From contig DDQV01000114.1 in the NCBI GenBank assembly GCA_002342785.1, positions 58,869-71,082 on the forward strand: a stretch of 12,214 bases of DNA. Direction: 5' to 3'. Position numbers and translations under genes: made by a program. The notes beneath the pieces were generated by a model. It was not told where the DNA came from and did not search any database. It saw only the letters and a list, made by a program, of their open reading frames with translations. Of the stretch, positions 6,032 to 12,214 are shown piece by piece. This stretch comes from Fusobacteriaceae bacterium UBA2433. Lineage in GTDB: Bacteria > Fusobacteriota > Fusobacteriia > Fusobacteriales > Fusobacteriaceae. Positions within the stretch are counted from its first letter, which is position 1, and each line of letters begins with the position of its first letter.

Positions 6032-6436
6032 TTATTTTAACTTTAAAGGAAACATAAAAACATCCCTCTCCTCTTTATTATCATCTAATTGTCTTTCAAT
6101 TATAGGATTAGAAATTAATTCTACTTCTCCTTTATAGATATATTCTTTTTCTTTATATAATTCCAGCAGATGAATTGCAAACCCTTCTTTTTTAGCATTT
6201 AAAAGAGATTTGTTTTGCCTTTTCATCTCTTGATCACCTTTCTTACCCATTCCAGTAAAATATAAGATATCTTTATCTTTTCGATGTTTATATGAGCAAT
6301 TATCAAACTTAGCCAGTAAAATTATAGTATTAGTTCTTTTACTTTTTCTAATTCCCCCTTGATTTGAACATAGAAAACATTCTGCTATCTCTTTATTTTC
6401 TAAAACTTGATCTATTTTTAAATCTTTTATTGTCAT
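6032..6436 (-). CDS. stand-alone SRA-like (ScoMcrA-type) domain protein
   Basis: A 134-residue soluble protein. I recognise it as the domain found at one end of ScoMcrA-type HNH restriction proteins: the core CSNQGGIRKSKRTNTIILL (23-41), DILYFTGMGKKGDQ (56-69), QNKSLLNAKKEGFAIHLLE (74-92), YKGEVEL (101-107) and a C-terminal FMFPLKLK (127-134). In those proteins the domain is an SRA-like (PUA-superfamily) fold thought to read modified DNA. Here it stands alone; no HNH motif or other nuclease is present in the gene or beside it. Its role is therefore unknown: DNA-modification reader, remnant of a restriction protein, or another nucleic-acid-binding job. AAGGAG is nine bases before the ATG. It is the last gene of the run from rlmA to the terminator at 5994-6022. 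Recognition is from memory of family motifs. Confidence 0.72.
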   Translation of the reverse strand: MTIKDLKIDQVLENKEIAECFLCSNQGGIRKSKRTNTIILLAKFDNCSYKHRKDKDILYFTGMGKKGDQEMKRQNKSLLNAKKEGFAIHLLELYKEKEYIYKGEVELISNPIIERQLDDNKEERDVFMFPLKLK

Positions 6437-6474
6437 CTATACCTACTCCTTATTTCTTTTATTATATATATCAC

Positions 6475-6921
6475 TTATTTTTTTAATAAATTAGCTAGTA
6501 TTTTTGGAGTCACCTTATTATAAATCTCATTTTCTATTTTTACATTAGGACCTTTTCCACATTGACCAAAACATCTTTGAGTCATTAATTTATATTTTCC
6601 ATCAGAAGTTATTTCATCTACTTCTACTCCTAACAATTTTTTAGCTTCCTCTAATACCTTTCCACTACCATTATTTTTACAAGCTGTATGAGTACAGATT
6701 TTTACTTCGATGATTTGTTTTCCCTCACCCTTTAGATGAGGATAAAATTTAATTGTATTTTCGATTGAAAAATCAAATTTATCCATCTTATCTGCAACAA
6801 ATTTTATCATATCTTTAGATATATAACCCTCAGTGTTTTGAATAAATTCCAAAACTTCTAATTCATTATTTTTATCCTCTAAATTTTCTATAATTTTTTT
6901 AACTTCTTCTTTTAAATCCAT
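6475..6921 (-). CDS. NuoE-like [2Fe-2S] thioredoxin-fold protein
   Basis: A 148-residue cytosolic electron-transfer protein of the NuoE / complex I 24-kDa subunit family. The N-terminal half (1-65) is helical (as in NuoE), with FIQNTEGYIS and ENTIKFYPHL. The C-terminal thioredoxin-like domain holds the four cluster ligands: Cys76 and Cys81 in ICTHTACKNNGS, Cys117 and Cys121 in RCFGQCGKGPNVKIENEIY. Ligand spacing CX4C...CX3C matches [2Fe-2S] NuoE proteins. Family members are usually encoded beside NuoF-like flavoproteins or form part of bifurcating hydrogenases (HydC/HndA); no such partner is in this window. AAGGAG precedes the ATG by eight bases. Probably transcribed with the FMN-binding genes upstream (49-base gap) and the SRA-like gene downstream (38-base gap). 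Confidence 0.88.
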   Translation of the reverse strand: MDLKEEVKKIIENLEDKNNELEVLEFIQNTEGYISKDMIKFVADKMDKFDFSIENTIKFYPHLKGEGKQIIEVKICTHTACKNNGSGKVLEEAKKLLGVEVDEITSDGKYKLMTQRCFGQCGKGPNVKIENEIYNKVTPKILANLLKK

Positions 6922-6970
6922 CTCTTTTACTCCTTTTAATTTAATTATAAATAATAAATTTTAATTAAAC

Positions 6971-7417
6971 CTATAATTTAATCTTATATTTGCCAGTTGT
7001 CCCAGCCTTTGACTTTTCAACTAAAAATTCCATCATCTTTTTAAAACTTTTACTTGAATCTGTAGCTCCTGCTATGATATCAATCTTTGGCATCTCAAAA
7101 TCAACTTCTTTTAATTCATAATCTTTTTTCAATCCTTTAATAAAGTTTTTAGGTAATATTATAGAAAATTCCTTAGGATTTGTTTTATTTTTAGCAAACA
7201 TCTCCTTATTATACCAATCATTTTTTGAAGCTAATTCACCTTTTTTATTTACTTTATCAGTTGTAATTTTTACTATTTTACCTTCTTCTATCTCCATACT
7301 TGCAGTTGAGGCCCATCCATAAATATATTCTTTTTCCTGTACAAAATACCTTCCATCTTTTAACTGTGCTCCTAAAATACTTGTTGCCATAATTAGATAT
7401 AAAATTATTTTCTTCAT
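6971..7417 (-). CDS. exported FMN-binding domain protein (copy 2)
   Basis: A 148-residue exported protein with an FMN-binding domain. The signal peptide is short: residues 1-17, MKKIILYLIMATSILGA, with probable cleavage after Ala17; there is no lipobox Cys. The FMN attachment motif D-x-x-[ST/A]-G-A-T is visible as DIIAGATDSS (113-122), Thr119 being the expected site of phosphoester-linked FMN added by the ApbE transferase. Such proteins carry electrons on the outer side of the cytoplasmic membrane; the partner is unknown, and apbE is not in the window. It is a paralogue of the gene at 7454-7885, with the same signal-peptide layout, the same LxDGxY start of the mature part, and the same C-terminal pattern ending in GKYK/GKFK. 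AAGGAG lies just before the ATG. Gap to the upstream copy is 36 bases. Confidence 0.85.
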   Translation of the reverse strand: MKKIILYLIMATSILGAQLKDGRYFVQEKEYIYGWASTASMEIEEGKIVKITTDKVNKKGELASKNDWYNKEMFAKNKTNPKEFSIILPKNFIKGLKKDYELKEVDFEMPKIDIIAGATDSSKSFKKMMEFLVEKSKAGTTGKYKIKL

Positions 7418-7453
7418 CTCTCTCCTTATTTAGAACTCTACATTATATTTTTA

Positions 7454-7885
7454 TCAATGAAACCACCCTTTAAATTTTCCAGGTTTCCCTTCCTCAGATT
7501 TTTTCATTAAAAACATTACCATCTTATTAAATTTATTAGATATAACTGTTGCTCCTGCTATAGTATCTACCTTAAACACCTTATAATCATCTGTTTCCTC
7601 TATCTTTTCAAGATATTTTTGGGGTAGTTTTATATATGGATCTATCCCATATGTATCTTTTAGTATTATTTCCATTTCTTTTTCATCTTGACTTCTTAAC
7701 TTCCCATCCTTTGTTATCATATCCACATCTATCCAAATAATTTCATTATTTTTAATTTTTAATTCTACTTTTGTTTTCCACTTTTTACCTCTTACTGTAT
7801 TTTCTATAACAGAGTAATATCCATCTGTTAATTTAGCTCCAAAAATAGTTATTACTAATGTAAAATATAAAATTATAATTTTCAT
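7454..7885 (-). CDS. exported FMN-binding domain protein (copy 1)
   Basis: A 143-residue paralogue of the gene at 6971-7417. Signal peptide 1-17, MKIIILYFTLVITIFGA, then KLTDGYYSV. The attachment motif is DTIAGATVIS (107-116) with Thr113 as the expected flavinylated residue. A possible GTG start three codons upstream (7894) is less likely: the ATG at 7885 has GAGGGTGA five bases away and gives a signal peptide of exactly the same length as the other copy. The mature parts differ considerably in the middle (about 25-95), so this is an old duplication rather than a recent one. It follows acpS by a few bases and is surely in its transcript. Role as for the other copy: an extracytoplasmic flavin electron carrier; the electron source is not visible. 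Confidence 0.83.
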   Translation of the reverse strand: MKIIILYFTLVITIFGAKLTDGYYSVIENTVRGKKWKTKVELKIKNNEIIWIDVDMITKDGKLRSQDEKEMEIILKDTYGIDPYIKLPQKYLEKIEETDDYKVFKVDTIAGATVISNKFNKMVMFLMKKSEEGKPGKFKGWFH

Positions 7886-7909
7886 TTTCTTCACCCTCTT
7901 TTTATAACT

Positions 7910-8278
7910 TTATTTATCTATATCCTCTAAAATTGCAGTTGCAGTTGCATATTCCTTAGAATGAGAGATACTTAAATTTAATTTTCCATTATATTTTTTA
8001 ATAAGTTCATCTGATAGATAAACCAAAGGTTTTCCTAGGTCATCATTTAAAATTTCTATATCTAGTAATCCAAATTTTCTAACTCCTGTTCCAAAAGCTT
8101 TTGATATAGCTTCCTTAGCTGCAAATCTCCCTGCATAGCTAGGATATGGATTTTTTTTTTTTGATATATATTCTATTTCTTTTTTTGTATATACTTTTTC
8201 TAAAAAAGTAGAAGTTCTTTCAATAGCTTTTTTTATCCTAGAAATTTCTACTATATCTGTTCCTAATCCTATGATCAT
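7910..8278 (-). CDS. acpS: holo-[acyl-carrier-protein] synthase AcpS
   Basis: Transfers 4'-phosphopantetheine from CoA to apo-ACP, which activates fatty acid synthesis. 122 residues, typical for AcpS (about 120). Marks: GLGTDIVEISRI (4-15) with the metal ligand Asp8, RFAAKEAISKAFGTG (51-65) with Glu56, and the C-terminal LNLSISHSKEYATATAI. AAGGAAG precedes the ATG at 8278. The coding sequence has an uninterrupted run of 12 A residues (8151-8162 as T on the plus strand) in the Ser-Lys-Lys-Lys-Asn segment, a spot prone to slippage; the reading frame is intact as given. It lies between rlmA (45-base gap) and the FMN-binding genes, with tight spacing, so it is in one transcription unit with them. 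Confidence 0.95.
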   Translation of the reverse strand: MIIGLGTDIVEISRIKKAIERTSTFLEKVYTKKEIEYISKKKNPYPSYAGRFAAKEAISKAFGTGVRKFGLLDIEILNDDLGKPLVYLSDELIKKYNGKLNLSISHSKEYATATAILEDIDK

Positions 8279-8323
8279 AAATTTCTTCCTTTCGACACAA
8301 TAAATAACTCTATGAAAACCATA

Positions 8324-9157
8324 TTAATTTTTTTCAAAAACATCTATATTTACATCTATGGTTATCTTTAATTTTGATAAATTAAATAACCTTTCAACTC
8401 CATCTTTTGGGCTTTTCCATCTATATGGAGTCATATCAAATAAATTTTTTATATCTTTACCATCTTCTAATTCAACTTTATATTTCACATTTACTAATTC
8501 TTCATAATTATATCCGTCTAAAATATCTTGAGTAGGTCTATAATAATCCATCTTTAATTTTTCATAGACTACTTCTTTAATCTCAACTAGATGGTACTCT
8601 CCTGTACTAACTGTTATTAATTTACCTCCTTTTTTTAATACTCTTTTATACTCTATAGGATCTATATAACTAAACATACAGATCACATAATCTAGTGATT
8701 CATCTGCAATAGGAATATTAGATCCACTTGCAACAATCCATTCAATTTCCTTATAAGTTCTAGAAGCATTTATAATTCCATCTTTAGAGATATCTATTCC
8801 TATGATATGAGAATTTATATTTTCATTTTTTAAATTATCTCTTAAAAGATTTGTGTAATATCCCTCTCCACATCCTATATCTAAAATATTTATACCATTT
8901 TTATCTCCTATCTCCTTTTTTATAATTTTATTTAAAGTTTCTGATATTTCTTTATAATAACCTTTTTCTAAAAAGTTTTTTCTTGAAACTATCATCTTTT
9001 TATCATCTCCAGGATTTTTACTTCTTTTTTCATTGGACATATGAAGATTTACATACCCTTGCTTTCCCATATCGAAAGTATGATTATTTTTACATCTATA
9101 ACTTTTATCATTTTTTTTTAATTTTTCCTGACATACAGGACATTTTAATATACACAT
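8324..9157 (-). CDS. rlmA: 23S rRNA (guanine-N1)-methyltransferase, RlmA family
   Basis: SAM-dependent methyltransferase of 277 residues that modifies N1 of a guanosine in helix 35 of 23S rRNA (G745 in E. coli, G748 in Gram-positive relatives). N-terminal zinc-binding segment with ligands Cys6, Cys9, Cys22 and His26 (CPVC...C...H) followed by FDMGKQGYVNL (28-38) and KRSKNPGDD (44-52), all conserved in RlmA. The methyltransferase domain starts with motif I, ILDIGCGEGYY (91-101); GIDISK marks motif II. The C-terminal part includes MTPYRWKSP, also typical. Which guanine is modified (RlmA-I or RlmA-II) cannot be decided from sequence alone. The ATG at 9157 has GGAG nine bases upstream. It is probably the first gene of the run that continues through acpS. 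Confidence 0.9.
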   Translation of the reverse strand: MCILKCPVCQEKLKKNDKSYRCKNNHTFDMGKQGYVNLHMSNEKRSKNPGDDKKMIVSRKNFLEKGYYKEISETLNKIIKKEIGDKNGINILDIGCGEGYYTNLLRDNLKNENINSHIIGIDISKDGIINASRTYKEIEWIVASGSNIPIADESLDYVICMFSYIDPIEYKRVLKKGGKLITVSTGEYHLVEIKEVVYEKLKMDYYRPTQDILDGYNYEELVNVKYKVELEDGKDIKNLFDMTPYRWKSPKDGVERLFNLSKLKITIDVNIDVFEKN

Positions 9158-9223
9158 AATTTCTTTCTCCTATTTCTATAACCAATTATCACTCTTAAAT
9201 ATCTATTATAATCTTTGAAAGAT

Positions 9224-9979
9224 TTAAATTCCATAAATTTCTTTAGCATTTTCTGTAGTTATTTTTACTACTTCTTCGTAAGAAACCCCTTTTATTTCAG
9301 CTATCTTTCTAGCTACATATTCCACATATATAGGATTATTCCTCTTTCCTCTAAATGGTGTAGGAGTTAAGTATGGAGAATCAGTTTCTATTACTAACCT
9401 TTCCAAAGGTATTTTTGTTACTGCCTCTACAAGTTTTCTAGCATTTTTAAAAGTAATTACTCCTCCTACTCCAAAATAATAATTATCCATAAGCTCTACT
9501 GCACTTTCATAAGAACCTGGATAACAATGAACTATACCTTTTATTTCAGGATATTCTTTTAAAATTTCTAGAGTATCATAAGTAGCATCCCTTGTATGAA
9601 TAACCACTGGTTTATTTACTCTTTTAGCCATCTCTAATTGACGTCTAAATATAGATTTTTGTTTTTCTTTTTCATCTTTCATCCAATGATAATCAAGGCC
9701 TATTTCTCCTATTGCTACCACTTTAGGGTGTAAGGCTAATTTTTCTAAATTCTCTTCTAGTTCATCATTATATCCATTTATATCTGTAGGATGAACTCCC
9801 ACAACAGCATACATAAAATCATATCTATCTGCTAAATCTATAGATCTTTTAGAACTTTCCAAATCAAAACCTATATTTACTGCAAACTCTAAATTCTCTT
9901 CTATCTCTTTTAATATTTCATTTCTATCTTCATCATACTTATCATCAGTTATATGACAGTGAGTGTCTACTAATTTCAT
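9224..9979 (-). CDS. TatD-family metal-dependent hydrolase
   Basis: Cytosolic TIM-barrel hydrolase of the TatD (YcfH/YjjV/TatD) DNase family, 251 residues, standard length. Metal ligands and motifs in order: DTHCH (His7, His9), GVHPTD (61-66), GEIGLDYH (91-98, Glu92), VVIHTRD with His128, HCYPG with His151, and the C-terminal ETDSPYLTP with Asp200. Proteins of this family are 3'-5' nucleases or D-aminoacyl-tRNA deacylase-like enzymes; the exact substrate is not fixed by sequence. GGAGG lies seven bases before the ATG. It follows hslO but is separated from it by a strong terminator (10043-10068), and an extended -10 box at 10026-10034 may supply its own transcript. The 66-base gap to rlmA contains no terminator, so rlmA may follow in the same transcript. 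Confidence 0.93.
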   Translation of the reverse strand: MKLVDTHCHITDDKYDEDRNEILKEIEENLEFAVNIGFDLESSKRSIDLADRYDFMYAVVGVHPTDINGYNDELEENLEKLALHPKVVAIGEIGLDYHWMKDEKEKQKSIFRRQLEMAKRVNKPVVIHTRDATYDTLEILKEYPEIKGIVHCYPGSYESAVELMDNYYFGVGGVITFKNARKLVEAVTKIPLERLVIETDSPYLTPTPFRGKRNNPIYVEYVARKIAEIKGVSYEEVVKITTENAKEIYGI

Positions 9980-10017
9980 ATCTTTACCTCCAAGTTTAAA
10001 CTTTTTTAAAAAATTAT

Positions 10018-10045
10018 TTTTCTTTATTATATCATATAAAGAAAA
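10018..10045 (-). promoter_or_regulatory. possible tatD promoter inside a 10-bp inverted repeat
   Basis: Minus strand TGATATAAT (10034-10026), an extended -10 element, with no clear -35. It is flanked by a perfect inverted repeat TTTTCTTTAT (10018-10027) / ATAAAGAAAA (10036-10045), spacer 8 bases, so the -10 sits at the centre. The right arm touches the hslO terminator stem. A DNA-binding site is possible, but AT-rich sequence makes chance dyads likely. Confidence 0.4.
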
Positions 10046-10068
10046 GACTACTAAATTTAGTAGTCTTT
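10035..10068 (-). terminator. intrinsic terminator after hslO
   Basis: Perfect 26-base palindrome at 10043-10068 (13-bp arms, AAAGACTACTAAA and its complement), starting four bases after the hslO stop. On the minus strand it is followed by the T-rich TTTCTTTAT. Confidence 0.85.
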
Positions 10069-10072
10069 AAAT

Positions 10073-10951
10073 TTATCCTAATAATTCATCCTTTGTAAAT
10101 GAATATTTTTTCCTACAAAAATGACATTCTACTTCCAATTCAGGTTTTTCTATAAATATTTCTTCTAATTCTTTTTTATCTATAGTCATCAATCCTTTAT
10201 AGAATTTATCTTTGTTACAATTACATTTATAAGAAATCTTCTTTTCTTCATAAACACTATAGTCTTCAATAAGTGCTAAATCATTTTTTGAATCTATATC
10301 TTCATAGATTAACTTTGCTATTCTTTTTAAATTCATACCACCTGCTAATAGTTCGGTCATTGGTCTCATTACTTTTATTTTAGCTTCTAACTTCGCAATA
10401 AAATTTTCACTGGCTTCTGGTAATAATTGAATCATATATCCACCTGCATTTTTTACCCTCATATCAGGACCCAGTGATACTCCTAATACTACTACCGATG
10501 GTGTCTGTTCCGATGTATAATAATAATAAGCTATATCTTCCCCAATTTCTCCATTAACTATTTGTGACACTCCAACATATGGTTCTTTTAATCCCATATC
10601 TTTTATAACAGTTAATGTACCTTTTCCTACTAAATCTCCCACCTTAGGAACTTCTCCAGCTTTTAATTCTAAATCAACTTCTGGATCACTTAAATAACCT
10701 TTTATGTTACCATTAGCGTCTGTTGTAACCAACATTTGCTTTAATAAACCATCTGTATTTGTTCTTAAAGTTAATAGGTCATCTCCCTTTAAAGTTTCCC
10801 CCATCATAACTGCTCCTGTTAACAATCTTCCAAAAGCTTTTATTGCAGTGGGACTACACTTGTGGATATCCAATGCTTTTTGTACTATATCCTTTGTCTC
10901 AACTATAAAAAATCTTGCGTTTTTACTTGAACCTCTGAGTAATTTTCCCAT
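10073..10951 (-). CDS. hslO: Hsp33 redox-regulated chaperone
   Basis: Cytosolic holdase chaperone activated by oxidation and unfolding. 292 residues, typical length. The N-terminal domain includes SPTAIKAFGRLLTGAVMMG (33-51) and the GNIKGYLSDPEV region (81-92). The C-terminal redox switch has the four zinc-binding cysteines: C243-N-C245 in YKCNCNKDKF, and C276-H-F-C279 in VECHFCRKKY, with spacing CxC...CxxC as in Hsp33. In the family, hypochlorite or peroxide plus heat forms disulfides 243-245 and 276-279 type pairs and releases zinc. AAAGGAG precedes the ATG at 10951. A good promoter lies at 11034-11062, leaving a leader of about 75 bases with an AU-rich hairpin. It ends at a strong terminator, so it is largely a single-gene transcript. 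Confidence 0.95.
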   Translation of the reverse strand: MGKLLRGSSKNARFFIVETKDIVQKALDIHKCSPTAIKAFGRLLTGAVMMGETLKGDDLLTLRTNTDGLLKQMLVTTDANGNIKGYLSDPEVDLELKAGEVPKVGDLVGKGTLTVIKDMGLKEPYVGVSQIVNGEIGEDIAYYYYTSEQTPSVVVLGVSLGPDMRVKNAGGYMIQLLPEASENFIAKLEAKIKVMRPMTELLAGGMNLKRIAKLIYEDIDSKNDLALIEDYSVYEEKKISYKCNCNKDKFYKGLMTIDKKELEEIFIEKPELEVECHFCRKKYSFTKDELLG

Positions 10952-10968
10952 CTCTATCTCCTTTTATT

Positions 10969-11012
10969 AAAATCATTATAAGATTAAAAAATTGTTTTTT
11001 CTAAATGATTTT
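10969..11012 (-). repeat. AU-rich hairpin in the hslO 5' leader
   Basis: Outer arms AAAATCAT (10969-10976) and ATGATTTT (11005-11012) pair perfectly; inside them A6 (10986-10991) and T6 (10995-11000) can form a second stem. It lies in the predicted hslO leader, ending about five bases before the AAAGGAG ribosome site (10958-10964). It could be a weak RNA structure; function is unproven. Confidence 0.4.
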
Positions 11013-11033
11013 TTTTATAAATTCCTAAAGGTA

Positions 11034-11062
11034 ATTATATCAGATAATATACTTTTTTTCAA
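11034..11062 (-). promoter_or_regulatory. promoter of hslO
   Basis: Minus strand TTGAAA (11062-11057), 17-base spacer ending in TGA, TATAAT (11039-11034). Good match to the vegetative consensus. It starts just beyond the stop codon (11090) of the upstream permease gene; predicted start near 11027. Confidence 0.75.
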
Positions 11063-11089
11063 TTTGATGAATATTTTTATTAAATAAAA

Positions 11090-11620
11090 TTATAACTTCT
11101 CTGCATTGAAATAAATTTTTGCAATTTCTTTTTTCGGTATTAAATTAGAAATTATCCGTGGAATTATTATTATTCCAAAAATATCTACAATTAACCTAGT
11201 AAATGCAAATTTTGTACCTAAAGATGCCATTTCAAATAAAATCATTGGTATCTTAGTAGTTGACCAAGCTCCTAAAAATATCATAATATTAGTAAATTTA
11301 ACTCCTTTTTTCATAAATACAGCTGCTACTGGAAATGCACCGTACAATGGTCCTGCTGCTGCTGAACCAATTAATAAAGATAATAGCACTCCCTTTATCC
11401 CTGAATCTTCCCCCATATATTTTACTATAGTTTCTTTTGGAACCCAAGTATCTAAAAGCCCTAATAATATAAATACAGGAGGTATAACAAATAACATCTC
11501 TTTAAAAGAAAAAGCTGTAATACTCAAAGCTTTTACTCCTAAACTATAATTTATAAAAAATAAAATAATTAACATTATTAATGTGATTATAAAAAATTTA
11601 TATTTTTTTATATTTTTCAT
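11090..11620 (-). CDS. predicted permease half, ArsP/DUF318-like (second half)
   Basis: A 176-residue inner-membrane protein with about five hydrophobic segments (roughly 8-25, 37-56, 77-102, 108-132, 140-160). The central stretch AAAGPLYGAFPVAAVFMKKG (87-106), followed by FTNIMIFLGAWSTTKIPMILFE (109-130), resembles the permease family that includes ArsP (organoarsenical efflux; COG0701/DUF318), whose members are usually single chains of about 300-350 residues. The neighbouring upstream gene at 11622-12110 has the corresponding stretch, so the two look like the two homologous halves of one permease. The ATG at 11620 is one base from the stop of the first gene, with GGTGA six bases upstream, so translational coupling is expected. 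The substrate is unknown. Confidence 0.72.
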   Translation of the reverse strand: MKNIKKYKFFIITLIMLIILFFINYSLGVKALSITAFSFKEMLFVIPPVFILLGLLDTWVPKETIVKYMGEDSGIKGVLLSLLIGSAAAGPLYGAFPVAAVFMKKGVKFTNIMIFLGAWSTTKIPMILFEMASLGTKFAFTRLIVDIFGIIIIPRIISNLIPKKEIAKIYFNAEKL

Positions 11621-11621
11621 T

Positions 11622-12110
11622 TTATATCACCATAATCCCTATTATATAAGCAACAATAAAAGAAAAAATAAAAGCTATTAAATTTCTATATATGGCTAAA
11701 CGCTTTCCAAAATATTTTATTTCAACTGGAATAGTTACAACTCCTACCATCATAAGAGATGATATGAAAGCTCCAATTTGCATATATCCTGCGCCACTAT
11801 CAAGTAACATCGCTGCTGTGGGGAAAGCTATAAAACCAGGTATTAAAGTCAATGCTCCTACAACCCCTGCAATAAATACTCCAAACCATCCAGATTTATT
11901 TCCTATAAGTTTTGATATTATTTCTGGATTAAAAATAGATAAGAGTATCCCTACAAGTACAATAACACCTAAAAACTGCGGTAAGATATTCTCAAAAGAT
12001 TTTAACCCTTTCTTTAAAGATTTCTTGGTTTTATCTTTATCTTTATAATAAGATAAAATCAAAAGAACTAACGTAACAACATATAAAATTAAATTCAAAA
12101 TTTTCACCAT
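11622..12110 (-). CDS. predicted permease half, ArsP/DUF318-like (first half)
   Basis: A 162-residue inner-membrane protein, about five hydrophobic segments (3-20, 43-62, 74-97, 105-130, 139-161) and a charged cytosolic loop (YYKDKDKTKKSLKKG, 21-35). The stretch IPGFIAFPTAAMLLDSG, then QIGAFISSLMMVGVVTIPVE, matches the pattern of the downstream half: GxxAFPxAAxxxxxG ... F ... IPxE. Together the two genes would make a full-length permease. Start is not certain: the ATG at 12110 has only AAGG directly in front of it; the GTG at 12107 and a TTG at 12098 (GGTGA five bases upstream) are alternatives. The region 12111-12214 upstream contains TATAAT-like sequences, for example minus-strand TATAAT in the AT-rich stretch near 12160, but no reliable promoter. 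Function is unknown. Confidence 0.7.
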   Translation of the reverse strand: MVKILNLILYVVTLVLLILSYYKDKDKTKKSLKKGLKSFENILPQFLGVIVLVGILLSIFNPEIISKLIGNKSGWFGVFIAGVVGALTLIPGFIAFPTAAMLLDSGAGYMQIGAFISSLMMVGVVTIPVEIKYFGKRLAIYRNLIAFIFSFIVAYIIGIMVI

Positions 12111-12214
12111 CCTTAAATTATTTATTATTTCGACTATGTTTATATAGATATATTATACAATTAACTATATTAGAAATTAATTATATAATAATACTTATAC
12201 AAATTTTATTTGAA

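Noticed and set aside
10958..11031. Pairing of the hslO ribosome site AAAGG with CCTTT near 11027-11031 as a thermometer
   Set aside because: The CCTTT is at or before the predicted start of transcription, so it would not be in the RNA.
1..12214. CRISPR array, tRNA or rRNA genes, insertion sequences, prophage genes
   Set aside because: No regularly spaced direct repeats, no tRNA-like cloverleaf, no transposase or integrase, and no phage-type genes were seen on either strand.

Overview
The window is very AT-rich, with dense, mostly minus-strand genes, short spacers and strong AGGAGG-type ribosome sites. It encodes arabinose-5-phosphate isomerase (the KDO/LPS pathway, so an outer membrane), several small anaerobe-type redox proteins (2[4Fe-4S] ferredoxin, NuoE-like [2Fe-2S] protein, DUF1858 protein, FMN-binding exported proteins), Hsp33 and RlmA. 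This combination fits a Gram-negative, low-GC anaerobe, most likely Fusobacteriota (Fusobacterium/Cetobacterium/Ilyobacter type). The assignment is inferred from content, not from a database match.

Layout, left to right. 1-383: the 5' part of tyrS (minus), running off the left edge. 417-631: its leader, with a promoter, a 13-codon leader ORF holding five consecutive Tyr codons and ending in a stop, mutually exclusive hairpins and an intrinsic terminator. 648-1541: an EamA/DMT permease (minus). 1542-1771: a divergent regulatory region with one good promoter on each strand; the plus-strand promoter is embedded in a 41-bp inverted repeat. 1772-2521: a TauE/SafE (YfcA-like) permease, the only plus-strand gene. 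2533-2577: a bidirectional terminator. 2591-4102: DUF1858 protein, kdsD/kpsF and a ferredoxin, each with its own promoter or terminator. 4201-5972: birA-mnmA. 6032-9157: a tight run rlmA, acpS, two FMN-binding paralogues, a NuoE-like protein and an SRA-like domain protein, closed by a terminator at about 6000. 9224-10951: hslO and tatD, separated by a terminator. 11090-12110: two adjacent half-size permease genes of the ArsP/DUF318 type. No stretch over 300 bases lacks a gene or regulatory element.

Most genes are housekeeping: tRNA charging and thiolation, biotin transfer, carrier-protein activation, rRNA methylation, redox chaperone, LPS sugar. The most interesting element is the tyrS leader, which has all the parts of a translation-coupled transcription attenuator for a tyrosyl-tRNA synthetase, rather than the T-box usual in Firmicutes. 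Secondary points are the operator-like dyad at the TauE/SafE promoter, a free-standing SRA-like (ScoMcrA-type) modified-DNA-reader domain without a nuclease, a split permease with homologous halves, and a tandem pair of exported proteins with the covalent FMN attachment motif.
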